A stretch of 64,000 nucleotides of DNA, taken from the NCBI RefSeq assembly GCF_030142155.1, contig NZ_CP126247.1, positions 3,668,962 through 3,732,961 on the forward strand, given 5' to 3'. Shown one piece after another: positions 52,800 through 61,708 of this stretch. The first letter of the stretch is position 1. Every line of letters begins with the position of its first letter. Made by a program: the position numbers and the translations under genes. The notes under the pieces were generated by a model, which was not told the origin of the DNA, ran no database searches, and saw only the letters and a list, made by a program, of their open reading frames with translations. Origin of the DNA: Arthrobacter sp. zg-Y820 (GTDB lineage Bacteria; Actinomycetota; Actinomycetes; Actinomycetales; Micrococcaceae).

Positions 52800-52815
52800 G
52801 CCATCTACCGGTTGC

Positions 52816-52980
52816 TCAGGCGGCCAGCAGGCACCGGTGGGCCGGCACAGGCGGTGAGGGTGTGTAGGGCATTTCGTCGCGGAGCATGGCCCAGAGGACG
52901 TTGAAGCGGCGTCGTGCAAGACAGATGACGGCTGGGGTATGGGATTTACCTTCGGTGCGTTTGCGGTCATACCTCCTCGA
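52816..52980 (-). pseudogene. IS110-family transposase C-terminal remnant
   Basis: A minus-strand frame encodes SRRYDRKRTEGKSHTPAVI and then LARRRFNVLWAMLRDEMPY, the well-conserved C-terminal end of IS110-family (DEDD/serine-type) transposases. Nothing of the catalytic N-terminal part remains upstream, so this is a decayed fragment of a mobile element. Confidence 0.7.
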
Positions 52981-53018
52981 CCACACATAAGGACAGCAAA
53001 AGACGTCGTAGACACATC

Positions 53019-53074
53019 GGCCCGGAGTGTCCGGAACTCTGCGACAGCGCGCCCCGGGCCAAAAAGCTGGCCGC
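53019..53074 (+). repeat. 56-bp repeat, copy A (left of SDR gene)
   Basis: GGCCCGGAGTGTCCGGAACT onward to CTGGCCGCG, about 85-90% identical to copy B at 54026-54082 in direct orientation. It contains imperfect complementary ends (CCCGG...CCCCGGG), so the RNA could fold. Confidence 0.75.
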
Positions 53075-53204
53075 GTCACTGTTGCGAGCAGTTCGGCGCC
53101 GCAACCGCTGCGCTTGGGCAATCCGTCATTACGGCGTGAGAGCATGCCATGATGCCATGACGCACGCGTACAAACCGAACAGTTCAACAACAAAAGGAGT
53201 GACG

Positions 53205-54002
53205 ATGATCGACAATCAGTTGAAAGGCCGGGTGGCATTAGTGACAGGCGCCGGGGACGGGCTCGGGCAAGGAATTGCCCGCCGCTTTGCGCAAGCCGGG
53301 GCGGCTGTTCTCATCGCAGAGTTTGACGATGTTAAAGGTCAAGCCGCGGCTGATTCCATTGTCGCCAACGGCGGCCAGGCGGCCTTCGTGCATTGCGACA
53401 TCACGGAGAAATCACAGATGGATGCCGCAGTCCAAACTGCGGTTGATGAATTTGGATCCATCGACATCCTCGTCAATAACGCTTACCGCAGCTGGGGCAT
53501 CCACCGGGTGGAAAACAAAACCGACGAAGAGTACGAAGCGAACTTCGCCATGAACGTGCTCGGACCGAATTGGGCCATGAAAAAGGCTTTTCCCGTCATG
53601 AAAGCGCAGCAATGGGGACGCATTATCAACATCAGCTCCCTCAACGGGGTCAACGCCCACATGGGCACCGCGGCATACAATGCCAGCAAAGAAGCACTTC
53701 GCGCCCTCACCCGCACAGCCGCTCGAGAGTGGGCACCATACGGCATCACCGCGAACATCATGTGCCCCGCGGTGGCCTCAGCGGCCTACCGTAACTTCGC
53801 CACGCACCAACCCGATGCGGCAGCAGCTACTGATGCCGCGATACCCATGGGCCGCATGGGAGACGCAGAAGCCGACCTCGGAGGCGTGGCAGTGTTCCTT
53901 GCCAGCGAAGACTCAAGATACCTCACTGGAAATACCCTCTTCGTAGACGGCGGCAGCCACATCAACGGTTCTCCATGGGCTCCCCACCTTCCGGAGAGCT
54001 AA
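53205..54002 (+). CDS. SDR family oxidoreductase
   Basis: 265 residues from ATG 53205 with AAAGGAGTGACG upstream; the open frame begins earlier at 53082. NAD(P) motif VTGAGDGLGQGIA near 13, NNAYRS in place of the usual NNAG, and catalytic ISSLNGV...YNASKEA near 143-162. A 3-oxoacyl-reductase-like fold; substrate unknown. It is flanked by two copies of a 56-bp repeat and by an IS110 remnant, and its codon use is less GC-rich than core genes, suggesting a mobile origin. Confidence 0.85.
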   Translation: MIDNQLKGRVALVTGAGDGLGQGIARRFAQAGAAVLIAEFDDVKGQAAADSIVANGGQAAFVHCDITEKSQMDAAVQTAVDEFGSIDILVNNAYRSWGIHRVENKTDEEYEANFAMNVLGPNWAMKKAFPVMKAQQWGRIINISSLNGVNAHMGTAAYNASKEALRALTRTAAREWAPYGITANIMCPAVASAAYRNFATHQPDAAAATDAAIPMGRMGDAEADLGGVAVFLASEDSRYLTGNTLFVDGGSHINGSPWAPHLPES

Positions 54003-54025
54003 CCGGCTATTGGGCCGGTTCCGCG

Positions 54026-54082
54026 GGCCCGGGGTGTCCGGAGCTCTGCGACGGCGCACCCCGGGCCAAAGTGCCGGCTGCG
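54026..54082 (+). repeat. 56-bp repeat, copy B (right of SDR gene)
   Basis: GGCCCGGGGTGTCCGGAGCT onward to CCGGCTGCG. Here the complementary ends are better preserved (CCCGGGGTG pairs with CACCCCGGG across about 20 nt). Direct repeat of 53019-53074, about 1 kb apart, enclosing exactly the SDR gene. Confidence 0.75.
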
Positions 54083-54174
54083 CAGGGAACGCCCGTCCCC
54101 TGGTTGGAGATCCGGCGGAAGCCCAGGAAATCCCCGACAGGCGAGCTGGGCGGGTTTCCCGAGAAGCGTTAGAC

Positions 54175-54375
54175 GTCGTTTCGTGTGATCTGTTGATCCT
54201 GCGCAGCGCCTGTGCCACCGTCGTCGCGCACGTTGTTCCCGGACAACTGCTGGTACTGACCCCCACGACGCAGGTGGGCAGCACCTGGGACCTGCTGGCG
54301 CAACTGTTGGAGAGCCGCCGGCGCCCGGGTTTCGAGATCGACGTGGCGTTCCGCCCGGTGCGCTCAACCCCGGAG
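54175..54375 (+). pseudogene. Fragment of a UDP-sugar 6-dehydrogenase-like gene
   Basis: A frame encoding VVAHVVPGQLLVLTPTTQVG followed by STWDLLAQLLES and VAFRPVRSTPE resembles the central catalytic segment of UDP-glucose/ManNAc dehydrogenases (VxPGQLVVLxSTTxPGTT ... VAFSPER). The catalytic Cys region and both terminal domains are missing. Decayed gene relic. Confidence 0.5.
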
Positions 54376-54801
54376 TGGATGACTTCAGCCAGGAGAAGGT
54401 TCCCCGCGCGGCAGTCGGCGACACCGCCGCCTGCGGCCTCCGGGCAGAGCGGCGTTGGCCGCAGCCGTTACGGCCCGATTCAAAATGCGGGACTGTCGGC
54501 CTACGACGTCGACAGCTATGTTTTCAGCTGACGCAGGCCTTCTGTATGAAATTCGCGTCCCGCAGCCGATTGCCGCCGCCTGAACTCTTTCGGAACGCCC
54601 GGTGACGGTTTTACAGTGAGGCATGGCTGGGACGGAACCCATCTCCCGGGACCGCTTTTCTCAGACGGTAGTCAGCGGAGGGCAAAAATTGAGGAGTCGG
54701 CAGCCCGGAGCTGCTCACGTTGCGCCTGCTACGCGGTGACAACCTGTATCAGTGCCGCAGATTCCCGCTAGCCCCCGTCTGCTACCAAGGATGTGAAAAC
54801 A

Positions 54802-55638
54802 ATGACTGAAACACCAACCACCAATGATGCCGACCGAGAGCTGAAAAGCAAGCTCCGGAAGACGTGGGCGCAGGGCAACTATGCCGCCGTCGCCACTGAG
54901 GTCATCCCCACGCTCGGGGCCGTTGTTGTCCAGGCCTGCGGGGTCACAGGCCGGGACCGGGTACTGGATATAGCTGCCGGCACCGGTAACGCTGCGATTC
55001 CGGCGGCGGATGTTGGGGCCAATGTGACTGCATCGGATCTTACACCGGAGCTCCTAGACATCGGCAGGACCATCGCCGAGGCCCGTGGCAGCAACCTTGA
55101 CTGGGTGGTGGCCGACGCCGAGGCCCTGCCGTTTCCGGATGCATCATTCGATGTCGTACTGTCCTGTGTCGGCGTCATGTTCGCCCCGCATCATCAGCAG
55201 GCGGCCGATGAGCTTGTGCGGGTCTGCCGTTCGGGCGGGCGGATCGGACTGATCAACTGGACGCCGGAAGGATTCATCGGCCGCATGTTTGCCACCATGA
55301 AGCCCTATGCGCCTCCACCCCCGCCGGGCATACAGCCTCCCCCGTTGTGGGGGAAAAAAGAACATGTCGAGGCGCTCTTCGCGGGACAGGTCAGCGACCT
55401 TCGAGTCGAGCGTCGCGCACTGCGCGTTGACCGATTCCGTTCACCCGAGGAATTCCTTGCCTTCTTCAAGACCAATTACGGGCCCACCATTGCCGTCTAT
55501 CGATCTTTGGCAGCAGATCCCGGCCGTGCGGCAGAGCTCGACTCCGACCTGCTTTCCCTGGTGGGGCAGTTTAGCTCCGATCCGACAAAAACAGTCATGG
55601 ATTGGGAGTACCTCCTGCTGACCGCCAGGCGCCTCTAA
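54802..55638 (+). CDS. Class I SAM-dependent methyltransferase (UbiE-like)
   Basis: 278 residues from ATG 54802 with AAGGATG eight bases upstream. Motif I VLDIAAGTGNAAIPAA near 54, TASDLTPELLDIGR (acidic residue of motif II), DAEALPFPDASFDVVLSCVGVMF and a Pro-rich insert PPPPPGIQPPPLWG near 175. Resembles ubiquinone/menaquinone-type or antibiotic-modifying methyltransferases; substrate unknown. Last gene before the parS region. Confidence 0.85.
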   Translation: MTETPTTNDADRELKSKLRKTWAQGNYAAVATEVIPTLGAVVVQACGVTGRDRVLDIAAGTGNAAIPAADVGANVTASDLTPELLDIGRTIAEARGSNLDWVVADAEALPFPDASFDVVLSCVGVMFAPHHQQAADELVRVCRSGGRIGLINWTPEGFIGRMFATMKPYAPPPPPGIQPPPLWGKKEHVEALFAGQVSDLRVERRALRVDRFRSPEEFLAFFKTNYGPTIAVYRSLAADPGRAAELDSDLLSLVGQFSSDPTKTVMDWEYLLLTARRL

Positions 55639-55716
55639 GGCAGCCGCAGAACTGCCATCCGCAACGGCCCGCCAGCGCCCGCAAAACGACCAAGAAGACT
55701 GGCGGGGTGGCACCGC

Positions 55717-55730
55717 GTTTCACGTGAAAC
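55717..55730. promoter_or_regulatory. parS site 1
   Basis: Exact 14-bp palindrome GTTTCACGTGAAAC, flanked by C and A (15 of 16 bases of TGTTTCACGTGAAACA). ParB binding site. Confidence 0.93.
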
Positions 55731-55789
55731 ACCCACTGCTGGTCAGAGACACCTATGAGCCGCCTACCGATCCAGGTGCCCGCTGACTT

Positions 55790-55803
55790 GTTTCACGTGA
55801 AAC
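55790..55803. promoter_or_regulatory. parS site 2
   Basis: GTTTCACGTGAAAC flanked by T and G, 15 of 16 consensus bases. Confidence 0.93.
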
Positions 55804-55840
55804 GGCCACCCACGGACGGGCAGGCCAGCCAGTTTGTTCT

Positions 55841-55854
55841 GTTTCACGTGAAAC
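55841..55854. promoter_or_regulatory. parS site 3
   Basis: Full 16-bp consensus TGTTTCACGTGAAACA. Confidence 0.95.
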
Positions 55855-56328
55855 AGACTCGGCTGTACCCCGCGGCCCGGGCTGACGATCACGGGATTCC
55901 GTCTTGTGCCCGATACACGGCTGGTCCATCATGAACCGCGCCAGAAGACAGACGTTGCGTCTTCCTACAAAGCCTTTTGTCGCCGGGGAAGGATAATAGG
56001 CTTTGAATCGCGGAGCGGCCTTCAAACGCCAAGAATATTGGGTGTGAATGCTCTGCGCAGACAGGTCGTGAACCGCCCAACATCTGACCACATCCCTCTG
56101 CTGGGGACGTAAACATTTGCCAATGAAATGCGTGCGGCAAACTGCACCAGCTTCCGAAACTTTCAGGTGCACCGCAACGCGATGGTGCCCTCCGCTGCCG
56201 TGCTGGATAAGCCGTGTGCCGCTCCGGGGCGTGGCACCTCTAATCGAGACACTGCAAATCCAGATGCTCCCCGCCGGCCATGACACCGCCGTCCCGGACC
56301 TACCTACCAGAGGCTCAGTGACCCCATC

Positions 56329-56342
56329 GTTTCACGTGAAAC
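56329..56342. promoter_or_regulatory. parS site 4
   Basis: GTTTCACGTGAAAC flanked by C and C. Confidence 0.92.
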
Positions 56343-56687
56343 CCGCCGGTGGCATACTTTCCCCGGCCTACCACTGGACACTCCACTGTGGCACAGAAAG
56401 GCAGGGCAACACGTGATTTTCCGCCAGCAGACCCGAGGCCCGAAGGTGTCACAAAGGCCAACAGGGAGGGCGCGTCAGCTACCCCACCCAACGCCTGGCG
56501 CACCCCAGGAGAACCTGATCCCTCGCCGCGGACCCATCCAACGACGCCGATACGAACAATGAAGAGCCCCACCAAAGGCACCCCACAACCAGGCCGCGCA
56601 GAAAAATTTTTTAGAATTCGCGAGCCGTGCCGTGATTCAACACCAGGGCACGGATCCGAGGGGCGTTGTTAGGTGTCCGGAGGCGGT

Positions 56688-56701
56688 GTTTCACGTGAAA
56701 C
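56688..56701. promoter_or_regulatory. parS site 5
   Basis: GTTTCACGTGAAAC flanked by T and C. Confidence 0.92.
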
Positions 56702-56956
56702 CCTGCACGAGAGGGTCCCGTTTCCCAGCAAACACGGGTACTCATTGCCCGACGAAGTCCCTAAACCCTCTGCTGCCGGCCTGTGTGCCAGTGAATTTCC
56801 CCGTGGGCTGCCCTGGATACCTCTTGATACCTCAGCCGGCAGGGAGATGCTGCCGGGGGGCACCGGCGCAGTGCCCCCGCTCTCGGACCAGGCGAGCGTT
56901 CACCGGCCGACGTGGCGACACCACGGAGGTAATCAGCCGAACCCGAACCAGGAAGG

Positions 56957-56970
56957 GTTTCACGTGAAAC
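56957..56970. promoter_or_regulatory. parS site 6
   Basis: GTTTCACGTGAAAC flanked by G and G. Confidence 0.92.
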
Positions 56971-57255
56971 GGAAAGCCCGTTGCGCGGTTTAGGTTGCAC
57001 GGTTTGGCTTCAAGCACCCGGCGGTAGTATCAGCAGCAGGTCCCCGTCGCGGTAACTGCGTTAGCCTTCATTCCAGAATCCGAGTGGGGTTTCCCCTTCT
57101 GATGTTGGACCTACGACTGCAACCCACAACACCGGGTTTCGTATTCAGACAATGGGATCTCCGAGTCGGAGTCACACAGGCGGCGCCGGAGTGATCCGTT
57201 CAGCGGGCAGTTTCCGCTCGACGACTCAAGCGGGGTGGGGGTGACTCTAACCGGC

Positions 57256-57269
57256 GTTTCACGTGAAAC
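57256..57269. promoter_or_regulatory. parS site 7
   Basis: GTTTCACGTGAAAC flanked by C and G. Confidence 0.92.
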
Positions 57270-57512
57270 GCTTCTGAGTCCGGCATGTCCGGGAGTGGTT
57301 CGGCTAAATCGCTACAAGTGCGGGGCCGTTTGTAGCGTTCGGCCCCGGATCCACGCGCCCACGGGGGAACAGGTGCGCCCCGGTGCTATACGGATGACTG
57401 GCCTTAACGCCCGCCAATCCCCGTCTGCTACGCCACCTGAGGCTACTGCGTGGTGGGTTCGACGTCGGTCCAACTGCTCTTATGCCGGCATCAAAAAGGC
57501 CGTCCGGGCGGT

Positions 57513-57526
57513 GTTTCACGTGAAAC
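57513..57526. promoter_or_regulatory. parS site 8
   Basis: Full 16-bp consensus, about 90 bp beyond the stop of parB. Confidence 0.95.
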
Positions 57527-57617
57527 AAAGCCCGAACGACCGGAACCCAACTGCTCCCAGGACCGGACAACGGTACCCGCGACAGGGGTACACCGCCGGG
57601 GTGCCGCCCGGGGAGGG

Positions 57618-58961
57618 TCAGTTGGAGGGCGGCGCCAGCACTCCCATGATGCGATTCAGGTCATCAACACTGGCAAATTCAATGCTGACCTTTCCCTTGC
57701 GGGCACCCAGGGTGATTTTCACGTTGGTATCCAAGCGATCCGACAACGACGTCGCCAGGTAATCCAAACGCTCGTGCCGCGCCCCCACCTTGGGCTTGCT
57801 TTCCTTGGCCGGACGGCGCAAGCCGTCACTCATAGACACGATTTCCTCCGTCGCTCGGACGGACAACCCCTCAGCGACGATTCGCTGCGCCAGCTTCTCC
57901 ATCTCGGCGGCATCCGCGAGGCCGAGCAGTGCACGTGAATGTCCTGCCGACAGAATCCCGGCCGCGAGCCTGCGCTGCACCAGCGGAGGCAGTTTCATCA
58001 ACCGCAAAGTGTTGGTTACCTGGGGGCGAGACCTGCCGATGCGGTCCGCCAACTCTTCATGGGAGCAGCCGAAGTCGTCCAGAAGCTGCTGGTATGCAGC
58101 CGCCTCTTCCAAGGGATTGAGCTGGCTGCGGTGCAGGTTCTCGAGCAGGGCGTCACGCAGCAGATCAACATCCTGCGTGAACCGGATGATTGCGGGGACA
58201 GCCTGGAGTCCGGCTTCGCGGCTTGCCCGCCAGCGCCGCTCACCCATGACAAGCTCATAGGGATGTTCGGGGTCGTCTTCCGGGGACGGGCGGACAACAA
58301 TCGGCTGAAGGACACCGATCTCCCGAATGGAATGCACCAGTTCGGCCATGTCATCTTCATCGAAGACCGACCGGGGCTGTTTCCGGTTCGGGTGGATGGA
58401 GTCCACCGGGATCTCGGCGAAGGACGCCCCCGGCACCTCCACGAGCGTTTCACGTGAAACAGCGGCACCGTTGTCGGCTTCTGCTGCCGCGTCAGGGCCG
58501 TTTTCGGCGGGTTCCCCCGTGCTGGCCGCGCCTGTCGCTGAAGCCGCCCTGGAGGCCGTCTGGCCCCGTTTGGGGCGGGCCTTTGCCGGCTGTGACGGAC
58601 CAGTGCCGCGGTCAGCGGCACCGTCCGTGGAAGGCTCTTCGGAACCGACGGCTGATGCCGGTTCCCCAAGCCCCTCATCGAGACCCGGAACTGACATCTG
58701 CTGGCTCCGGGGTGAACCCGTGCCTGCCGCTTTCTGTCCGGAACCTCGCAGTGCATCCATGTTGATCCCCGGTCCTCGACGGGCACCTCCGGGAGCCGGA
58801 CGGGTCGGTGTCACGCTGTCACCGGCGGCCGGGAAAAACACATCAACGGGTCGGCCGGCGCGAGCGGGGGCCGAGGCAGCCACTGAGGCTTCCTCTGATT
58901 CTGCGCTGCTGGGAATCAATGCCCCCAGGCCTCGTCCCAAACCACGACGCTTTTCGGTCAT
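57618..58961 (-). CDS. parB: Chromosome partitioning protein ParB
   Basis: 447 residues from ATG 58961 with AAGGGAAGGAC upstream. A long Ala/Pro/Ser-rich N-terminal region (to about 190) carries the basic ParA-contact start ([17 protein letters not shown]). Then the ParB/Srx CTPase fold with [15 protein letters not shown] and GERRWRA, the helix-turn-helix ([20 protein letters not shown]) and a C-terminal dimer domain. It loads on parS sites, slides as a CTP clamp and forms the segregation complex. A parS site lies inside the gene at 58447. Confidence 0.96.
   Translation of the reverse strand: MTEKRRGLGRGLGALIPSSAESEEASVAASAPARAGRPVDVFFPAAGDSVTPTRPAPGGARRGPGINMDALRGSGQKAAGTGSPRSQQMSVPGLDEGLGEPASAVGSEEPSTDGAADRGTGPSQPAKARPKRGQTASRAASATGAASTGEPAENGPDAAAEADNGAAVSRETLVEVPGASFAEIPVDSIHPNRKQPRSVFDEDDMAELVHSIREIGVLQPIVVRPSPEDDPEHPYELVMGERRWRASREAGLQAVPAIIRFTQDVDLLRDALLENLHRSQLNPLEEAAAYQQLLDDFGCSHEELADRIGRSRPQVTNTLRLMKLPPLVQRRLAAGILSAGHSRALLGLADAAEMEKLAQRIVAEGLSVRATEEIVSMSDGLRRPAKESKPKVGARHERLDYLATSLSDRLDTNVKITLGARKGKVSIEFASVDDLNRIMGVLAPPSN
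58447..58460. promoter_or_regulatory. parS site 9, inside parB
   Basis: GTTTCACGTGAAAC flanked by C and A. It encodes VSRET in the ParB linker just before the CTPase domain. Confidence 0.92.
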
Positions 58962-59063
58962 GGGTATGTCCTTCCCTTATGCACACAGCAAGCGGCATGG
59001 ATTGATTGTGACTGTATTCTACGATTCAGGATGTCATTTACTGCGCAGGGCACGGCGGGATGT

Positions 59064-60362
59064 CTAGCCGCGCTGGGCAATCTCCGAGGCAGCTTCCAGA
59101 TAGGACAGGGCGCCAGTGGAGGACGGATCATAGGTCATGACCGTCTGCTGATAGCTCGGAGCTTCCGAAATTCGCACGGACCGCGGCACAACGGCTCCAA
59201 GCACCTGGTCGGGGAAGTGCTCCCTGACTTCGGCGGCAACCTGAGCCGCCAGATTCGTCCGGCCGTCGTACATGGTGAGGAGAATCGTCGAAACAACCAG
59301 GTCGGCGTTGAGATGCTTTTGGATCATCTCAATGTTCTTCAACAGCTGGCTCAGGCCCTCCAACGCATAGTATTCGCACTGGATCGGAATGAGGACTTCC
59401 CGGGCAGCAACGAAGGCGTTGACGGTCAGCAGCCCCAGGCTCGGCGGGCAGTCGATAAAGATGTAGTCGAGACGTTCCTCGCCGGTGCGTTCCCGTTCCA
59501 GAGCGTAAACATCAATGGCCCGGCGCAGCCGCTGTTCCCGGGCGACCAGGGATACCAGCTCGATTTCCGCTCCCGCCAAATGAATGGTCGCGGGCGCGCA
59601 AATAAGGTTGTCAATGTCCGGGCACGGAGCCACGACGTTAGCCAGCGGCAGGTCGTCAATGAGGACATCGTAAATGCTCTCGACTTCGGCACGGTGGTCG
59701 ATGCCCAGTGCCGTGGAGGCGTTGCCCTGAGGGTCAATGTCGATGACCAGCACGTTCAGCCCGGCACTGGCGAGGGCAGCGGCCAGATTGACGGTCGTGG
59801 TCGTTTTGCCGACGCCGCCTTTCTGGTTGCTCACGGTCATGATCCGGGTCTCGACCGGACGCGGGAGAACCCGGCCGCGGAGCTTTTCCCGACGGCGGCT
59901 TTCATGCGCGAGTTCCCTGGCCAGCGGGGTGCTTTCGTCCATTAGGTCCATAACGTCCACCGACGTCGACGGTACGACCGCCTCGTCAGCTACACCACCT
60001 TCGATAGCCTCGGGGGCCGCTGCAGATTCAGCCGCGGTTTGCAGGGTGACAACGCTGTGCGCTGTTTCACGTGAAACAAGGTCCATGGAAGCGGCAGGGT
60101 CAGCGGCAGCCGGTGCGGGAGAAACCGGCGCCTCCACGGGGTCGGGGGCAACGGCAGCCGAGGCTGCGAGCTCAACCGGCTGCTCCGCTGACTGCGGAGC
60201 CGGCTCACGCTCAACGGCGGGCGGCTCCTGATTGTTCACAAACGTTTGGGGTTGAATTCTAGAGAACTGTGCGGAGAGGGCAGAACCCAACGCTGCAAAG
60301 GGTGGAATCCGTTTTGCGGCGGAATCACGGCGCGCACTCACCTGGACAGGCTCACTTTCCAA
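59064..60362 (-). CDS. parA: Chromosome partitioning ATPase ParA
   Basis: Up to 432 residues. The core ATPase starts near residue 165 with MTVSNQKGGVGKTTTTVNLA (deviant Walker A with two Lys), then DIDPQGNASTALG and FIDCPPSLGLLTVNA. Residues 1-160 are a disordered Pro/Ala-rich extension, common in actinobacterial ParA. Start uncertain: TTG 60362 opens the frame, but GTG codons at 60341 and near 60240 are alternatives and none has a clear ribosome site. ParA moves ParB-parS complexes to the cell pole. Contains a parS site. Confidence 0.93.
   Translation of the reverse strand: MESEPVQVSARRDSAAKRIPPFAALGSALSAQFSRIQPQTFVNNQEPPAVEREPAPQSAEQPVELAASAAVAPDPVEAPVSPAPAAADPAASMDLVSRETAHSVVTLQTAAESAAAPEAIEGGVADEAVVPSTSVDVMDLMDESTPLARELAHESRRREKLRGRVLPRPVETRIMTVSNQKGGVGKTTTTVNLAAALASAGLNVLVIDIDPQGNASTALGIDHRAEVESIYDVLIDDLPLANVVAPCPDIDNLICAPATIHLAGAEIELVSLVAREQRLRRAIDVYALERERTGEERLDYIFIDCPPSLGLLTVNAFVAAREVLIPIQCEYYALEGLSQLLKNIEMIQKHLNADLVVSTILLTMYDGRTNLAAQVAAEVREHFPDQVLGAVVPRSVRISEAPSYQQTVMTYDPSSTGALSYLEAASEIAQRG
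60064..60077. promoter_or_regulatory. parS site 10, inside parA
   Basis: Full 16-bp consensus in the variable N-terminal part of parA, again encoding VSRET. Confidence 0.94.
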
Positions 60363-60449
60363 ACATAGGCATTAGTTCATCCAGCCTATCCGCTGCCCGG
60401 CAAATATCCCGGACCGCGGCCGGTGTGTGCACAAGATCATGCGGCCCCG

Positions 60450-61082
60450 CTACCCCACGCGGATGCGGACAACCGTCGTGTGTTCCTCGAGGAGGTCTTC
60501 TCCGGCGGTCAGAATTGAAGTCTCGCGGCCTCCGAGCTTGCGGATGACCTTCGATGCCTTCTGAATCTCCTCTTCAGCGCTGCGCCCCTTGATCGCCAGC
60601 ACCACTCCCTTGCCCTTCAGGAGGGGGATCGTCAGGCCGGCCAGGGACCCCAGGGCGGAAACGGCGCGCGCCGTCACGACATCCGCCTCGACCTCGTCGA
60701 TCACCTGCTCCGCACGGCCCCGAATAACCGTGACGTTCTCCAGGCCAAGATCCGCCACGACCTCGTTAAGCCAGATCACTCGGCGTTCCAAGGGTTCAAT
60801 CAAGGTCAGCTGCAGATCAGGGCGGGCGATGGCCAGGCACAGGCCCGGCAATCCGGCGCCACTTCCGACGTCGGCCACTCGGGCGTTTTCATCGATCAGG
60901 TCAGCGACCACGGCACAGTTCAGCACATGCCGGCTCCACAAACGGGGAACCTCGCGGGGCCCCAGCAGCCCGCGTTCCATGCCCGATGTGGCCAGATGCT
61001 CGACATAGCGCTCAGCCAGTTCCAGCCGGGTGCCAAAGATTTTTTCCGCCGCCGTGCGCTCTGCGGGCGTTGTTTCAACCAC
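60450..61082 (-). CDS. rsmG: 16S rRNA (guanine527-N7)-methyltransferase RsmG
   Basis: 210 residues from GTG 61082 with AAGGAAATACCAC upstream. SAM motif VADVGSGAGLPGLCLAIARPDL near 71 and IEPLERRVIWLNEV identify GidB/RsmG, which methylates G527 of 16S rRNA. Loss gives low-level streptomycin resistance in many bacteria. Between jag and parA as in other actinobacteria. Confidence 0.96.
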   Translation of the reverse strand: MVETTPAERTAAEKIFGTRLELAERYVEHLATSGMERGLLGPREVPRLWSRHVLNCAVVADLIDENARVADVGSGAGLPGLCLAIARPDLQLTLIEPLERRVIWLNEVVADLGLENVTVIRGRAEQVIDEVEADVVTARAVSALGSLAGLTIPLLKGKGVVLAIKGRSAEEEIQKASKVIRKLGGRETSILTAGEDLLEEHTTVVRIRVG

Positions 61083-61129
61083 GTGGTATTTCCTTGTCTG
61101 CGGTGCAGTTTTCCAGCGATAAAGCCGCC

Positions 61130-61708
61130 CTAGGAGGCGGGCAGTGACACCACAATGTGGCGTTCTTCCCCTTCGCCCTCGGACTCGCTGACGAGTCCAA
61201 GTTCAGCGACGGCGTCATGCACGATCTTGCGTTCGTACGCGCTCATGGGACGCAGGGCAACGTCCTGGCCGCCCTCCTTGGCCTCGCTGACCGCCTGCTC
61301 GGCGATGACCTGGAGTTCGGCGCTGCGTTCCTTGCGGTAGCCGGTAATGTCCAGGACGAGCCTGGAGCGGCTGTCCGTGGCGGTGAGGACCGAGAGGCGG
61401 GTCAACTCCTGCAGGGCCTCCAGGACCGCTCCGTCCTCTCCCACGAGGGCGCGCAGGCCGGTGACGTCGCCGTCTTCGGCCACCACTGAGATGTATGTGC
61501 GGCCGTGCCGGACCTCAATGTCGATGTCGCCGTCAATGTCGGCAATGTCGAGAAGTTCCTCGAGATAGTCGGCCGCTACGTCGCCCTCTTCTTCGAGGCG
61601 CCCGGGGCCGGCGGCTTCAACCGGTTCGCCCGCAGCAGCAGCCACAGTTCCGTCTTCGACTGCCTCGGGTTCGTCGGCTGAAGACTCCGCCACGGGCTCA
61701 GTGGTCAT
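61130..61708 (-). CDS. jag: Jag/KhpB family R3H single-stranded nucleic-acid-binding protein
   Basis: 192 residues. An acidic N-terminus (about 1-50), a KH domain (about 55-130, RTYISVVAEDGDVTGLRALVGEDGAVLEALQEL) and an R3H domain (about 135-190) with YRKERSAELQ and MSAYERKIVHDAV. KhpB binds RNA with KhpA and affects cell elongation. ATG overlaps the yidC stop (ATGA). Confidence 0.94.
   Translation of the reverse strand: MTTEPVAESSADEPEAVEDGTVAAAAGEPVEAAGPGRLEEEGDVAADYLEELLDIADIDGDIDIEVRHGRTYISVVAEDGDVTGLRALVGEDGAVLEALQELTRLSVLTATDSRSRLVLDITGYRKERSAELQVIAEQAVSEAKEGGQDVALRPMSAYERKIVHDAVAELGLVSESEGEGEERHIVVSLPAS

Larger units (their letters stand above)
52800..53204. other. Transposon scar upstream of SDR gene
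   Basis: About 400 bp holding an IS110 transposase relic (52816-52980) and copy A of a 56-bp repeat (53019-53074). Confidence 0.6.
54003..54801. other. Degenerate region with repeat and dehydrogenase relic
   Basis: About 800 bp with copy B of the 56-bp repeat and a relic of a nucleotide-sugar dehydrogenase. The remainder to 54801 shows no gene or recognised site apart from the ribosome site of the following gene. Confidence 0.5.
55639..57617. other. ORF-free centromere region with eight parS sites
   Basis: Nearly 2 kb without a credible gene between the methyltransferase and parB. Short open frames here are in random frames and several contain the parS sequence itself. Apart from the parS sites I saw no terminator, insertion sequence or RNA gene. 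Confidence 0.7.

Noticed and set aside
55717..57526. CRISPR array in the repeats upstream of parB
   Set aside because: The repeat is a 14-bp palindrome with irregular spacing from 50 to 490 bp and matches parS; no cas genes are present.
55700..57530. Short frames containing FHVK or SRET in the parS region
   Set aside because: These residues are simply the translation of the parS palindrome in different frames.
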